Position numbers and translations under genes: made by a program. The notes beneath the pieces were generated by a model that was not told the DNA's origin, did not search any database, and was given only the letters and a program-made list of their open reading frames with translations. From Anagrus nilaparvatae (taxonomy: Eukaryota > Arthropoda > Insecta > Hymenoptera > Mymaridae), in contig JAKSXM010000371.1 of assembly GCA_022575985.1 (NCBI GenBank), forward strand, positions 1-64,000: a DNA stretch of 64,000 nt. The letters are read 5' to 3'. Positions 1-11,200 of the stretch are shown here, piece after piece. Position 1 is the stretch's first letter; each line of letters begins with the position of its first letter.

Positions 1-264
1 CTTTATACCAAGTTTATTCATTTTAATTCGCTCTTCCAAGTATTTTAGTTGCTTAGCGTCATCTTCTTCCACCAGCAATTTGTACATTCTTTCAGGTAAA
101 AACGCAATCCCGAAAACTTTTAAATGTATCCTTACTCTACTGCCGTACTTAGTATCCTTGACATCCATTTTTACAACTGTATAAGTCAGGTCTTTTTCCA
201 TTTCAGATATTTTTTTGAACTGCCCCTGGTACGTTGCAATAGCATTTATTTTAGCGAGTGACAT
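1..264 (-). CDS. Small OB-like protein, copy A (C-terminus outside window)
   Basis: The frame opens at an ATG at 264 and runs off the left edge. It is the second copy of the complete gene at 27914-28222. One base differs (near 113), changing one residue in the middle of the protein. A pyrimidine-rich TTTTGTTTCAG ends exactly at the ATG, so the start codon is probably the first triplet after a 5'-leader intron. Function is discussed at the complete copy. Confidence 0.6.
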   Translation of the reverse strand, partial: MSLAKINAIATYQGQFKKISEMEKDLTYTVVKMDVKDTKYGSRVRIHLKVFGIAFLPERMYKLLVEEDDAKQLKYLEERIKMNKLGIK

Positions 265-348
265 CTGAAACAAAATAAAAAAGAGAAAATATTTTAATAA
301 AAAATAGTTATTAATCAAGCAGACAGTATTATTAATTTTTTTACGAAA

Positions 349-602
349 CTACTCATTATCAGATTCACAAACTTCTATTTCATAAATTTCTTCTTGGTTA
401 TCTCTTAATAACTCAAGTAATTCCGATACCGTAGCGTCCATATAATGTAACTGGTTAAATGTGAATTGATTACGATAGCGGACTCGAGTGCTTGAAGCTA
501 ATTTTAATAAAAGAGTTACTTCTGAATCTAAAAAGGGTTTCTTGGTTTCATCAAAATTTTTAAACATTCTATTTAATGCAATTGACTTAAGTGATTGGAC
601 CA
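349..602 (-). CDS. Small hypothetical protein (copy A), probable internal exon start
   Basis: Identical in protein to the complete copy at 28307-28560. The frame has no ATG at its upstream end. It begins directly after the acceptor-like TTTTGTTTTAG, so it is either joined to an upstream exon I cannot identify or starts at the internal ATG 36 bases in. It encodes a leucine-rich, probably helical middle and an acidic tail. No family recognised. Confidence 0.45.
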
Positions 603-739
603 CTAAAACAAAATTTTACATATTTAAGCAATAGTTTTAATTTTAAAATTTTTTTATAAATATCTCTCAGTCTTTCAACTTCATCGAGACATTTTTTTAA
701 AAAGTAAAGCTAAAAAAAAAATTCAGTAAGCTTTGGAGG

Positions 740-1000
740 TTATTGAATTTCATCAACAAAAGGTGTTAAAAGAGGTGGAATATGATGAAAAATGCTAAGC
801 ATTTCCATAATTGTTCCAACCTCATTGGATTCGGAAATTGGGGCTAGCACAGGTGGAATATTGTGAAATGATTTGAGTAATTCCGTTATATTTATTATTT
901 CCATTTTACGAATATTTTGTTCTGCTCTGAACCTTAGTCTTTGATTTTTACTTGGATGTGGAACTTGTCCTACACCAGGCAACCAAATATTACGTGACAT
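740..1000 (-). CDS. 86-aa hypothetical protein with internal repeat (copy A)
   Basis: Same protein as 28698-28958. It carries two similar segments, each a short helix followed by F-H-x-I-P-P-x-L-x-P, at about residues 38-55 and 66-82. The basic N-terminal third has several arginines and lysines. No family recognised. Confidence 0.5.
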   Translation of the reverse strand: MSRNIWLPGVGQVPHPSKNQRLRFRAEQNIRKMEIINITELLKSFHNIPPVLAPISESNEVGTIMEMLSIFHHIPPLLTPFVDEIQ

Positions 1001-1089
1001 AATAAAACAAAAAAAAGGTCAGAACAATGAAAAAAAAATAAACCAAAAAATGGAAATAAGTTAAAATTTCAGTTAAGGAACTTACTTTT

Positions 1090-1266
1090 TTATTTTAGCA
1101 AAAAGTTGTGCTTGTTATCTATACTGGTGAACAGCTTAGATTTTAAGCTTTCGAGCCGATGAACAGCTTCGAAATAATGCTTTAAATGCTCTTTTTCACT
1201 CAATTTATACACATTGCCCCACCTATTTTTGTAAAGTCACGAAAATCGCTGACTACTTACTGCCAT
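1090..1266 (-). pseudogene. 58-codon small gene with an in-frame TGA (copy A)
   Basis: Same arrangement as 29048-29224: ATG at 1266, an in-frame TGA as codon 10, then an open basic helical stretch to TAA. The stop is present in both element copies, so it predates the duplication. Confidence 0.5.
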
Positions 1267-1273
1267 CTAGGTT

Positions 1274-1310
1274 ACATGAGCGGTAAATTTTAAAATTTAT
1301 AAAATTTATA
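1274..1310 (-). promoter_or_regulatory. TATA plus initiator for the small right-end gene (copy A)
   Basis: On the minus strand a TATAAATT box (T at 1310) lies 33 bp upstream of a CTCATGT initiator (A at 1277), just before the ATG at 1266. Identical to the copy at 29232-29268. Confidence 0.45.
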
Positions 1311-1326
1311 GAAATGGGATAATTAA

Positions 1327-1340
1327 TTGCGCATGCGCAA
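1327..1340. promoter_or_regulatory. Perfect 14-bp palindrome with NRF-1-type core (copy A)
   Basis: TTGCGCATGCGCAA is a perfect palindrome containing TGCGCATGCGCA, the consensus bound by animal NRF-1 (Erect wing in flies). It stands out in AT-rich DNA and sits between two copies of a duplicated promoter/leader segment. Confidence 0.5.
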
Positions 1341-1755
1341 TGATTACTCACGCCATCTAGGTTAGATGAGCGGTAAATTTTAAAAAAATTTTATAAGATT
1401 AGTTGTGTACAATAATAAATTAAATTTATATGATTCATGAAAAATGGTTTAAAAAAAAATATATTATTTTAATTTTTTAATTTATTATTTATGCAAGGAA
1501 ACTAGAAAATTAACAAGATAATTTATTTAAATTGTTTTTATTTAATTTTTAAGTATATTATTTTTATATTACAAAAATATACAATTTATGTACAAAAATT
1601 TGTTAATATCTTAAATTATTACAAAATTTTCTTAAAAACAACTTAAATTTTTATATTTTATTATTATTATATACTACAATTAAAAAATGTATAAAAATTA
1701 TTTTATAAACTTCTTATAAACTACTTACAAATAAATATAAAAAACTCAACGAAAT

Positions 1756-3484
1756 TTACAAATTTTCGGAGCTTTCATACAGGTCACCCTGCAAAAGCTC
1801 CTGCTCATGTCGCATGAATGTCATGCAACATGGTAGGCATTTATTAATTTGTGTAATTTTAAACGGGGATGTGTTACACGTAGGACAAGTTACTTTGTAT
1901 CTTGCCTCACAGGCCTCCCGTCTTCCTATCACGTGTACCGATTTAAGACTGTACCGTGATAAGTTATTCATTTCATTTAGAAACTCGTACTCACATGTAA
2001 CACATCTCCAATATAAATTACAATCCGAGATGTAAAACATCCCGGTCACGTGAGAAAATGTCATGTAGAGTTCATTTTCCTCCTTCCTAATTTTTCCCCC
2101 ACAGCGAATGAAATTGTGATGTAGAAATCTAAAATTTCCTAGCCTTAGCTGCTCGTTAGCATCGAGCAGCTCGAGGCTAGACTCCCAAAAACCCTTTGTC
2201 GGTCTTTTGGGAGCTAAAGGAGGTTTTGACATGACTCTTCTTTTTTTCAGCAGGCTATTATTATCTTCCTAAAAAAAAAAAAGAACAATGTTTAATGTAT
2301 TATTTAAGAAAAAAAATTTGTTGCATCCAATTATATAAAAATAAAATAATGTATACCTCTTGGTTTTGCCCCGCGCTGTAGCTTGTACTTGGAGATTCTG
2401 AAAAACAAAATTAAAAAAATATAAATATAATATTTCAACAAAAAAAGTAACTATAACGAAAGATTAAAAAATTATAACGTACCATCGATAACTAATTTTC
2501 CATCGGTATCACTTCCATCCGAAACATTTTCGTCTGCAACATTTTCTTCCGTATCACTTATTGTGATACATTCAATTTCACCTGTAAAACAGACAAAAAT
2601 TTATTTAATTATTTGTTAAATTTGATGGTTAAAAATAAAATAAAGAAAGCATTGATTACCTTTTTCTTTTATATTTATCCTCGCAACATCAACCTGCCCG
2701 TTAGATGCTGTAAAAAAAAAAATAAAATGTTAGTTAAAAATAAGTATAATTCAATATATATTTAATAAATATCTTTTTACTTACAATTAAGACTCGCTAT
2801 CCCATTTACCCAACACACCGGTTGCACCAGACATAGATCATTTTTACGTTTTGATGTTCCTAATAAAAAAACAAATACCATGAAATATTTACAAAATTTA
2901 ATTAATTTATTATTTAAAATTAACTTAATTTTTTTACTTTAACAATAATCAGTTATTTATTATATAAAAGTTAAAAACAATTCAAAAAAAGTACAGACTT
3001 AAAGTTTTAAACTTAACTTATATCGATAAAGAAGAATTTTTTAAAAAAAATTTTTTCATGACTTGTGTAGATAAAGAAGAATTTTTTAGAAAATTTTTTT
3101 TCATAACTTATGCGGGTAAAGAAGAATACATTGAAAACATTTTTTTCTTGACTTATGTCGATAAAGATAAATACTTTTAAAAAATAAAAATAATTTAAAA
3201 GTATTCATCATTATCGATATGAGTTAAGAAAAAAACTTTTTTTTCAAATTATTTTTCTTTATCGATAAGAAAAAAAAAAGCTTTTATGTTTTTAAAGTAA
3301 GCATGGTGCAGAAAAATTAAATAAGAGTAAAAATAACAACATAAACTTGTCAAGCATTGTTAAAAGTAAAAAAAGAAAATAGAAAATTATTATATTATAA
3401 TTAAGTGAGATTGCGTATAAAATCAGAGTAAAATGTTGAAATTTACATACCTGAGTGATTGTTTACCACTTGCTTTCCGCTCAT
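1756..3484 (-). CDS. Six-exon zinc-binding protein (copy A)
   Basis: Exons on the minus strand: 3451-3484, 2785-2859, 2660-2707, 2483-2581, 2357-2397 and 1756-2268, giving 269 residues. Every junction has GT donor and AG acceptor, and the frame holds throughout, as in the complete copy at 29714-31441. One missense change in exon 5 (Gly here, Trp in copy B) and a poly-A length change in an intron separate the copies. Description is at the complete copy. Confidence 0.8.
3010..3280. repeat. Degenerate short tandem repeat in intron 1 (copy A)
   Basis: About three to four imperfect copies of a roughly 55-60-bp unit containing ACTTAT, cGATAAAGAAGAAT and a T-rich tail, followed by a partly inverted copy (TTTATCGATAAG). 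It lies in the long first intron of the zinc-binding gene. The same array is at 30968-31240. Confidence 0.6.
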
Positions 3485-4113
3485 TTTTTACACAATTTTT
3501 TTTTTTAAACTTTTTAAAAATTAGTATTATAATTAATTAAAAATTTAATTTATTCTAATATTTTTTGGTTTTAGAAACGAACACTTTCAGGGCTAATCTC
3601 AAACTAATGAAATTTCTTTCACTTGATCCAAAATAAAAAAAGGTCATGTTTATAGTTTAATTTTTTTTTGATAACATTATTGCCAATGATCAAAAATAAA
3701 CAGGTCCGGAAATTTAGCTTAGATTTCATAAAAAAAGGGTCTACAGCTATGTCATACATATTTTATTATAATTTTTTTTAAATCTCTTTTCTATAAGTTA
3801 ATCACGTTTTGTTTACATATATACTAGACATATGATACCTTATAATATACATTCAATTATGCCGCTTTAAATTTATTTAGTCTCGAAAAAAAAAAAAAAT
3901 TTTTTATATTTTACTTTACTCATATATCTTTTTTTTTCTATATATTTAGTCATATTACTCTATAGAATTCCAACATACATTATAAAAAAATTTTTTTCTA
4001 ATTTAGGGTTTAAAAAATGTGATCACAGTTATACAAATTGGAATAGCGTTAAAAAATGTGTAATAAAAAAATATAACTCCCATATCAACTGCATAACCTT
4101 ATTAAATATGTAT

Positions 4114-4144
<31 letters not shown>
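4114..4144. repeat. (GCAC)n microsatellite near right terminus (copy A)
   Basis: Nearly eight tandem GCAC units (31 nt), also present with the same length at 32071-32101. Open frames across it are repeat-derived. Confidence 0.9.
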
Positions 4145-4300
4145 GGTTTATATGCACACATTTACAATTTAGTACAATTGCATCATATATGTTAAAAATA
4201 AATTTAAAAAATAGGGAGTGCGTGTGTGTAGGCGGTGGGTGGGTGGGTGATGGAAGGGGGGGGGGTATGAAGTTGCATATAAACATACATGCACTTAAAT

Positions 4301-4372
4301 CTCATTACCCCCCACCATGACTCCCTCTATCCCCACCCCAAATGTGCGTAAAACGTACTTTGTTCTCCTACT
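4301..4372 (-). repeat. Right terminal inverted repeat of copy A
   Basis: Reverse complement of the left terminus at 13439-13509, apart from one base in a C/G run. It ends in CT, matching the AG...CT termini typical of Polintons. The next six bases (4373-4378, CTGAAG) are the satellite target sequence that is duplicated around copy B. Confidence 0.9.
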
Positions 4373-4849
4373 CTGAAGGGCCGTATTTGTTTAAGTTTTT
4401 CTCTACGTAGAATATTCTCTCATTATTAGTAAAATAGGTTTATAAAAATTTTAACCTATTCAAATGGTTCCATGCAAGTGGATCCAACGTTTATAATAAT
4501 ACAATATTTGTGAAACCTATTTAAATTTTTATATCTTGTTTTTTTATTTCTCAGGCCTTTTGGACTGTATTTGTTAAGGTTTTTCTCTATTTTACATATT
4601 TTTTCATTATAAGTAAACGTGTTTTATAAAAATTTTAACCTATTCAAATGGTTTCATGAAAGTGGATCCACCTTTTCTAAATATACAATAATTTTAATAC
4701 TTATTTAATTTATTTATATCTTGTTTTTTAATTACGCTGGCCTGAAGGGCCGTATTTGTTTAAGTTTTTCCCTACGTAGAATATTTTCTCATTATTTGTA
4801 AACTGGGTTTATAAAAATTTTAACCAATTCAAATGGTTTTATGCAAGTA

Positions 4850-7070
4850 GATCCAACTTTTATAAAAATACAATAATTTTGATACCTAATTAAATTTTTT
4901 ATATCTTGTTTTTTTATTTCTCAGGCCTTTTGGACTGTATTGGTTTAGGTTTTTCTCTATTTTACATATTTTTTCATTATAAGTAAACTTGTTTTATAAA
5001 AATTTTAACCTATTCAAATGGTTTCATGAAAGTGAATCCACCTTATCTAAATATACATTAATTTTAATACTTATTTAATTTATTTATATCTTGTTTTTTA
5101 ATTACGCTGGCCTCAAGGGCCATATTTGTTTAAGTTTTTCTCTACGTAGAATATTTTCTCATTATTTGTAAACTGGGTTTATAAAAATTTTAAAAAATTC
5201 AAATGGTTTTATGCAAGTAGATCCAACTTTTATAAAAATACAATAATTTTGATACCTAATTAAATTTTTTATATCTTGTTTTTTTATTTCTCAGGCCTTT
5301 TGGACTGTATTTGTTTAGGTTTTTCTCTATTTCACATATTTTTTCATTATAAGTAAACTTGTTTTATAAAAATTTTAACCTATTCAAATGGTTTCATGAA
5401 AGTGGATCCACCTTTTCTAAATATACAATAATTTTAATACTTATTTAATTTATTTATATCTTGTTTTTTAATTACGCTGGCCTGGTGGGCCGTATTTGTT
5501 TTAGTTTTCCTCTACATAGAATATTCTCTTATTATTAGTAAACTTGGTTTATAAAAATTTTAACCAATTCAAATGGTTTCAAGCAAGTAGATCCAATGTT
5601 TATAAAAATACAATAATTTTGATACCTATTTAAATTTTTTATATTATGTTTTTTTATTTCTCAGGCCTTTTGGACTGTATTTGTTTAAGTTTTTCTCTAT
5701 TTTATATATTTTTCTATTATAAGTAAACTTGGTTTATAAGAATTTTAACCAATTCAAATGGTTTCATGAAAGTGGATCCACCTTTTCTAAATATACAATA
5801 ATTTTAATACTTTTTTAATTTATTTATATCTTGTTTTTTAATTACGCTGGCCTGAAGGGCCGTATTTCTTTTAGTTTTCCTCTACGTAGAATATTCTCTT
5901 ATTATTAGTAAACTTGGTTTATAAAAATTTTAACCAATTCAAATGGTTTTATGCAAGTAGATCCAACTTTTATAAAAATACAATAATTTTGATACCTAAT
6001 TAAATTTTTTATATCTTGTTTTTTTATTTCTCAGGCCTTTTGGACTGTATTGGTTTAGGTTTTTCTCTATTTTACATATTTTTTCATTATAAGTAAACTT
6101 GTTTTATAAAAATTTTAACCTATTCAAATGGTTTCATGAAAGTGAATCCACCTTATCTAAATATACATTAATTTTAATACTTATTTAATTTATTTATATC
6201 TTGTTTTTTAATTACGCTGGCCTCAAGGGCCATATTTGTTTAAGTTTTTCTCTACGTAGAATATTTTCTCATTATTTGTAAACTGGGTTTATAAAAATTT
6301 TAAAAAATTCAAATGGTTTTATGCAAGTAGATCCAACTTTTATAAAAATACAATAATTTTGATACCTAATTAAATTTTTTATATCTTGTTTTTTTATTTC
6401 TCAGGCCTTTTGGACTGTATTTGTTTAGGTTTTTCTCTATTTCACATATTTTTTCATTATAAGTAAACTTGTTTTATAAAAATTTTAACCTATTCAAATG
6501 GTTTCATGAAAGTGGATCCACCTTTTCTAAATATACAATAATTTTAATACTTATTTAATTTATTTATATCTTGTTTTTTAATTACGCTGGCCTGGTGGGC
6601 CGTATTTGTTTTAGTTTTCCTCTACATAGAATATTCTCTTATTATTAGTAAACTTGGTTTATAAAAATTTTAACCAATTCAAATGGTTTCAAGCAAGTAG
6701 ATCCAATGTTTATAAAAATACAATAATTTTGATACCTATTTAAATTTTTTATATTATGTTTTTTTATTTCTCAGGCCTTTTGGACTGTATTTGTTTAAGT
6801 TTTTCTCTATTTTATATATTTTTCTATTATAAGTAAACTTGGTTTATAAGAATTTTAACCAATTCAAATGGTTTCATGAAAGTGGATCCACCTTTTCTAA
6901 ATATACAATAATTTTAATACTTTTTTAATTTATTTATATCTTGTTTTTTAATTACGCTGGCCTGAAGGGCCGTATTTCTTTTAGTTTTCCTCTACGTAGA
7001 ATATTCTCTTATTATTAGTAAACTTGGTTTATAAAAATTTTAACCAATTCAAATGGTTTCATGCAAGTAG
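4850..7070. repeat. 1,110-bp tandem duplication within the satellite
   Basis: Markers recur 1,110 bp apart: the CCTGGTGGGCC variant at 5482 and 6592, and the variant CCTTATCTAAATATACATTA at 5041 and 6151. This is three dimers. The corresponding flank right of copy B (near 33.0-33.9 kb) has a single copy, so the duplication arose after the 28-kb unit was copied, or was lost there. Confidence 0.85.
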
Positions 7071-7877
7071 ATCCAAAGATTCTAAAAATACAATATTTTT
7101 GATACCTATTTAAATTTTTATATCTTGTTTTTTTATTTCTCAGGCCTTTTGGACTGTATTTGTTAAGGTTTTTCTCTATTTTACATATTTTTTCATTATA
7201 AGTAAACGTGTTTTATAAAAATTTTAACCTATTCAAATGGTTTCATGAAAGTGGATCCACCTTTTCTAAATATACAATAATTTTAATACTTATTTAATTT
7301 ATTTATATCTTATTTTTTAATTACGCTGGCCTTAAGGGCCGTATTTGTTTAAGTTTTTCTCTACGTAGAATATTCTCTCATTATTAGTAAAATTGGTTTA
7401 TAAAAATTTTAACCAATTCAAATGGTTTTATGCAAGTAGATCCAACGTTTATAAAAATACAATAATTTTGATACCTAATTAAATTTTTTATATCTTGTTT
7501 TTTTATTTCTCAGGCCTTTTTGACTGTATTTGTTTAGGTTTTTCTCTATTTTACATATTTTTTCATTATAAGTAAACTTGTTTTATAAAAATTTTAACCT
7601 ATTCAAATGGTTTCATGCAAGTGGATCCAACGTTTATAAAAATACAATAATTTTGATACCTATTTAAATTTTTTATATAATGTTTTTTTATTTCTCAGGC
7701 CTTTTGGACTGTATTTGTTTAAGTTTTTCTCTATTTTATATATTTTTCTATTATAAGTAAACTTGCTTTATAAGAATTTTAACCAATTCAAATGGTTTCA
7801 TAAAAGTGGATCCACCTTTTCTAAATATACAATAATTTTAATACTTATTTAATTTATTTATATCTTGTTTTTTAATT

Positions 7878-8256
7878 CTTTCAGTTACGAGTATTCACTT
7901 AATTAATTTATTCATAAATACACTAAATAGATATCAACTTCATCTCCGAACACCAGCTATTTGATCTCTTTTTACGAATCCTTTTCCTTCGATCTACCTC
8001 TCTTTATAACTCTCATCCCTAACTCTCTTCATAACTCAAATGACTGAAACTGTCCAGCCCTAGAACGATCACATGACAACCATCCCTCACCCATCCTACC
8101 AATACAAACTTATTAACCTGTTATAGAATAAATTATATTTATTGTATATTATATTAACTCATGTTATTTTAATTATCCACTGCATACTGCTGTATATTAT
8201 TAAAAGTTGATTACCCTGATCTACTTCCAGCCTACTCAATTTTATTAATCGATGAT
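7878..8256. mobile_element. 379-bp non-satellite insert, possible solo LTR
   Basis: The satellite is interrupted after TTTTTTAATT and resumes at AGGGCCATATTTG, with about 12 satellite bases missing at the join. The insert has normal base complexity, AGTTAC near its start, an AATAAA-containing AT-rich stretch near 8130, and no open frame. The length and the AGTTAC start resemble LTRs of gypsy-like insect retroelements, but I see no convincing complementary terminus, and TTAAT on both sides is only a weak candidate duplication. The matching place right of copy B (near 34.73 kb) lacks it. Confidence 0.35.
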
Positions 8257-11200
8257 AGGGCCATATTTGTTTAAGTTTTTTCTCTACGTAGAATATTCTC
8301 TCATTATTTGTAAACTGGGTTTATAAAAATTTTAACCAATTCAAATTTTTTTATGCAAGTAGATCCAACTTTTATAAAAATACAATAATTTTGATACCTA
8401 ATTAAATTTTTTATATCTTGTTTTTTTAATTCTCAGGCCTTTTGGACTGTATTTGTTTAGGTTTTTCTCTATTTCACATATTTTTTTATTATAAGTAAAC
8501 TAGTTTTATAAAAATTTTAACCTATTCAAATGGTTTCATGCAAGTGGATCCAACGTTTATAAAAATACAATAATTTTGATACCTATTTAAATTTTTTATA
8601 TTATGTTTTTTTATTTCTCAGGCCTTTTGGACTGTATTTGTTTAAGTTTTTCTCTATTTTATATATTTTTCTATTATAAATAAACTTGGTTTATAAGAAT
8701 TTTAACCAATTCAAATGGTTTCATGAAAGTGGATCCACCTTTTCTAAATATACAATAATTTTAATACTTATTTAGTTTATTTATATCTTGTTTTTTAATT
8801 ACGCTGGCCTGGTGGGCCGTATTTGTTTTAGTTTTCCTCTACATAGAATATTCTCTTATTATTAGTAAACTTGGTTTATAAAAATTTTAACCAATTCAAA
8901 TGGTTTCATGCAAGTAGATCCAAAGATTCTAAAAATACAATATTTTTGATACCTATTTAAATTTTTATATCTTGTTTTTTTATTTCTCAGGCCTTTTGGA
9001 CTGTATTGGTTTAAGTTTTTCTCTATTTTACATATTTTTTCATTATAAGTAAACTTGTTTTATAAAAATTTTAACCTATTCAAATGGTTTCATGAAAGTG
9101 AATCCACCTTATCTAAATATACATTAATTTTAATACTTATTTAATTTATTTATATCTTGTTTTTTAATTACGCTGGCCTCAAGGGCCATATTTGTTTAAG
9201 TTTTTCTATACGTAGAATATTCTCTCATTATTTGTAAACTGGGTTTATAAAAATTTTAACCAATTCAAATGGGTTTTATGCAAGTAGATCCAACTTTTAT
9301 AAAAATACAATAATTTTGATACCTAATTAAATTTTTTATATCTTGTTTTTTTATTTCTCAGGCCTTTTGGACTGTATTTGTTTAGGTTTTTTCTCTATTT
9401 CACATATTTTTTCATTATAAGTAAACTTGTTTTATAAAAATTTTAACCTATTCAAATGGTTTCATGCAAGTGGATCCAACGTTTATAAAAAATACAATAA
9501 TTTTGATACCTATTTAAATTTTTTATATTATGTTTTTTTATTTCTCGGGCCTTTTGGACTGTATTTGTTTAAGTTTTTCTCTATTTTATATATTTTTCTT
9601 TTATATGTAAACTTGGTTTATAAGAATTTTAACCAATTCAAATGGTTTCATGAAAGTGTATCCACCTTTACTAAATATACAATAATTTTAATACTTTTTT
9701 AATTTATTTATATCTTGTTTTTTAATTACGCTGGCCTGAAGGGCCGTATTTGTTTTAGTTTTCCTCTATGTAGAATATTCTCTTATTATTAGTAAACTTG
9801 GTTTATAAAAATTTTAACCAATTCAAATGGTTTCATGCAAGTAGATCCAAAGATTCTAAAAATACAATATTTTTGATACCTATTTAAATTTTTATATCTT
9901 GTTTTTTTATTTCTCAGGCTTTTTGGACTGTATTTGTTAAGGTTTTTCTCTATTTTACATATTTTTTCATTATAAGTAAACTTGTTTTATAAAAATTTTA
10001 ACCTATTCAAATGGTTTCATGAAAGTGGATCCACCTTTTCTAAATATACAATAATTTTAATACTTATTTAATTTATTTATATCTTGTTTTTTAATTACGC
10101 TGGCCGCAAGGGCCATATTTGTTTAAGTTTTTCTCTACGTAGAATATTCTCTCATTATTAGTAAACTGAGTTTATAAAAATTTTAACCAATTCAAATGGT
10201 TTCATGCAAGTAGATCCAACTTTTATAAAAATACAATAATTTTGATACCTAATTAAATTTTTTATATCTTGTTTTTTTATTTCTCAGGCCTTTTGGACTG
10301 TATTTGTTTAAGTTTTTCTCTATTTTATATATATTTCTATTATAATTCAACTTGATTTATAAAAATTTTAACCTATTCAAATGGTTTCATGAAAGTGGAT
10401 CCACCTTTTCTAAATATACAATAATTTTAATACTTATTTAATTTATTTATATCTTGTTTTTTAATTACGCTGGCCTGAAGGGCCGTATTTGTTTAAGTTT
10501 TTCTCTACGTAGAAGATTCTCTCATTATTAGTAAAATTGGTTTATAAAAATTTTAACCAATTCAAATGGTTTCATGCAAGTAGATCCAAAGATTCTAAAA
10601 ATACAATATTTTTGATACCTATTTAAATTTTTATATCTTGTTTTTTTATTTCTCAGGCCTTTTGGACTGTATTTGTTAAGGTTTTTCTCTATTTTACATA
10701 TTTTTTCATTATAAGTAAACTTGTTTTATAAAAATTTTAACCTATTCAAATGGTTTCATGCAAGTGGATCCAACTTTTATAAAAATACAATAATTTTGAT
10801 ACCTATTTAAATTTTTTATATTATGTTTTTTTATTTCTCAGGCCTTTTGGACTGTATTTGTTTAAGTTTTTCTCTATTTTGTATATATTTCTATTATAAG
10901 TAAACTTGATTTATAAGAATTTTAACCAATTCAAATGGTTTCATGAAAGTGGATCCACCTTTTCTAAATATACAATAATTTTAATACTTATTTAATTTAT
11001 TTATATCTTGTTTTTTAATTACGCTGGCCTGGTGGGCCGTATTTGTTTTAGTTTTCCTCTACATAGAATATTCTCTTATTATTAGTAAACTTGGTTTATA
11101 AAAATTTTAACCAATTCAAATGGTTTCAAGCAAGTAGATCCAAAGATTCTAAAAATACAATATTTTTGATACTTATTTAAATTTTTTATATTATGTTTTT

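Larger units (their letters stand above)
1..4372 (-). mobile_element. Right end of Polinton copy A (truncated by the window)
   Basis: This segment matches 27959-32327 of the complete copy almost base for base, at an offset of 27,958 that drops to 27,955 after small homopolymer indels. It holds the right-end minus-strand gene cluster and the right terminal inverted repeat. Differences seen by eye are few: a substitution in the first gene, one missense change in exon 5 of the spliced gene, poly-A and poly-G length changes, and a few point changes near 3785-3966. The rest of the element lies left of the window. The copy ends in the dinucleotide CT and is followed by CTGAAGGGCC of the satellite. 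Confidence 0.93.

Noticed and set aside
1814..2035. Plus-strand 73-codon frame opposite the zinc-binding gene (also 29772-29993)
   Set aside because: Antisense shadow of a spliced gene with good junctions. The Cys codons on the other strand explain it.
4029..4320. Overlapping frames on both strands near the right terminus (again at 31986-32253)
   Set aside because: They run through the GCAC and G/C-run microsatellites, giving repeated Ala-Arg-Thr-His or Cys-Val-Arg-Ala, and change length with repeat number between copies.
9427..9702. Open frames of 60-91 codons in the satellite (also at 13126, 46226, 48819, 54545, 55283, 56946, 57684, 62304, 63043)
   Set aside because: They recur with monomer variants, are AT-rich read-through with Phe/Tyr/Ile/Lys bias, and are lost in neighbouring monomers by ordinary variation.
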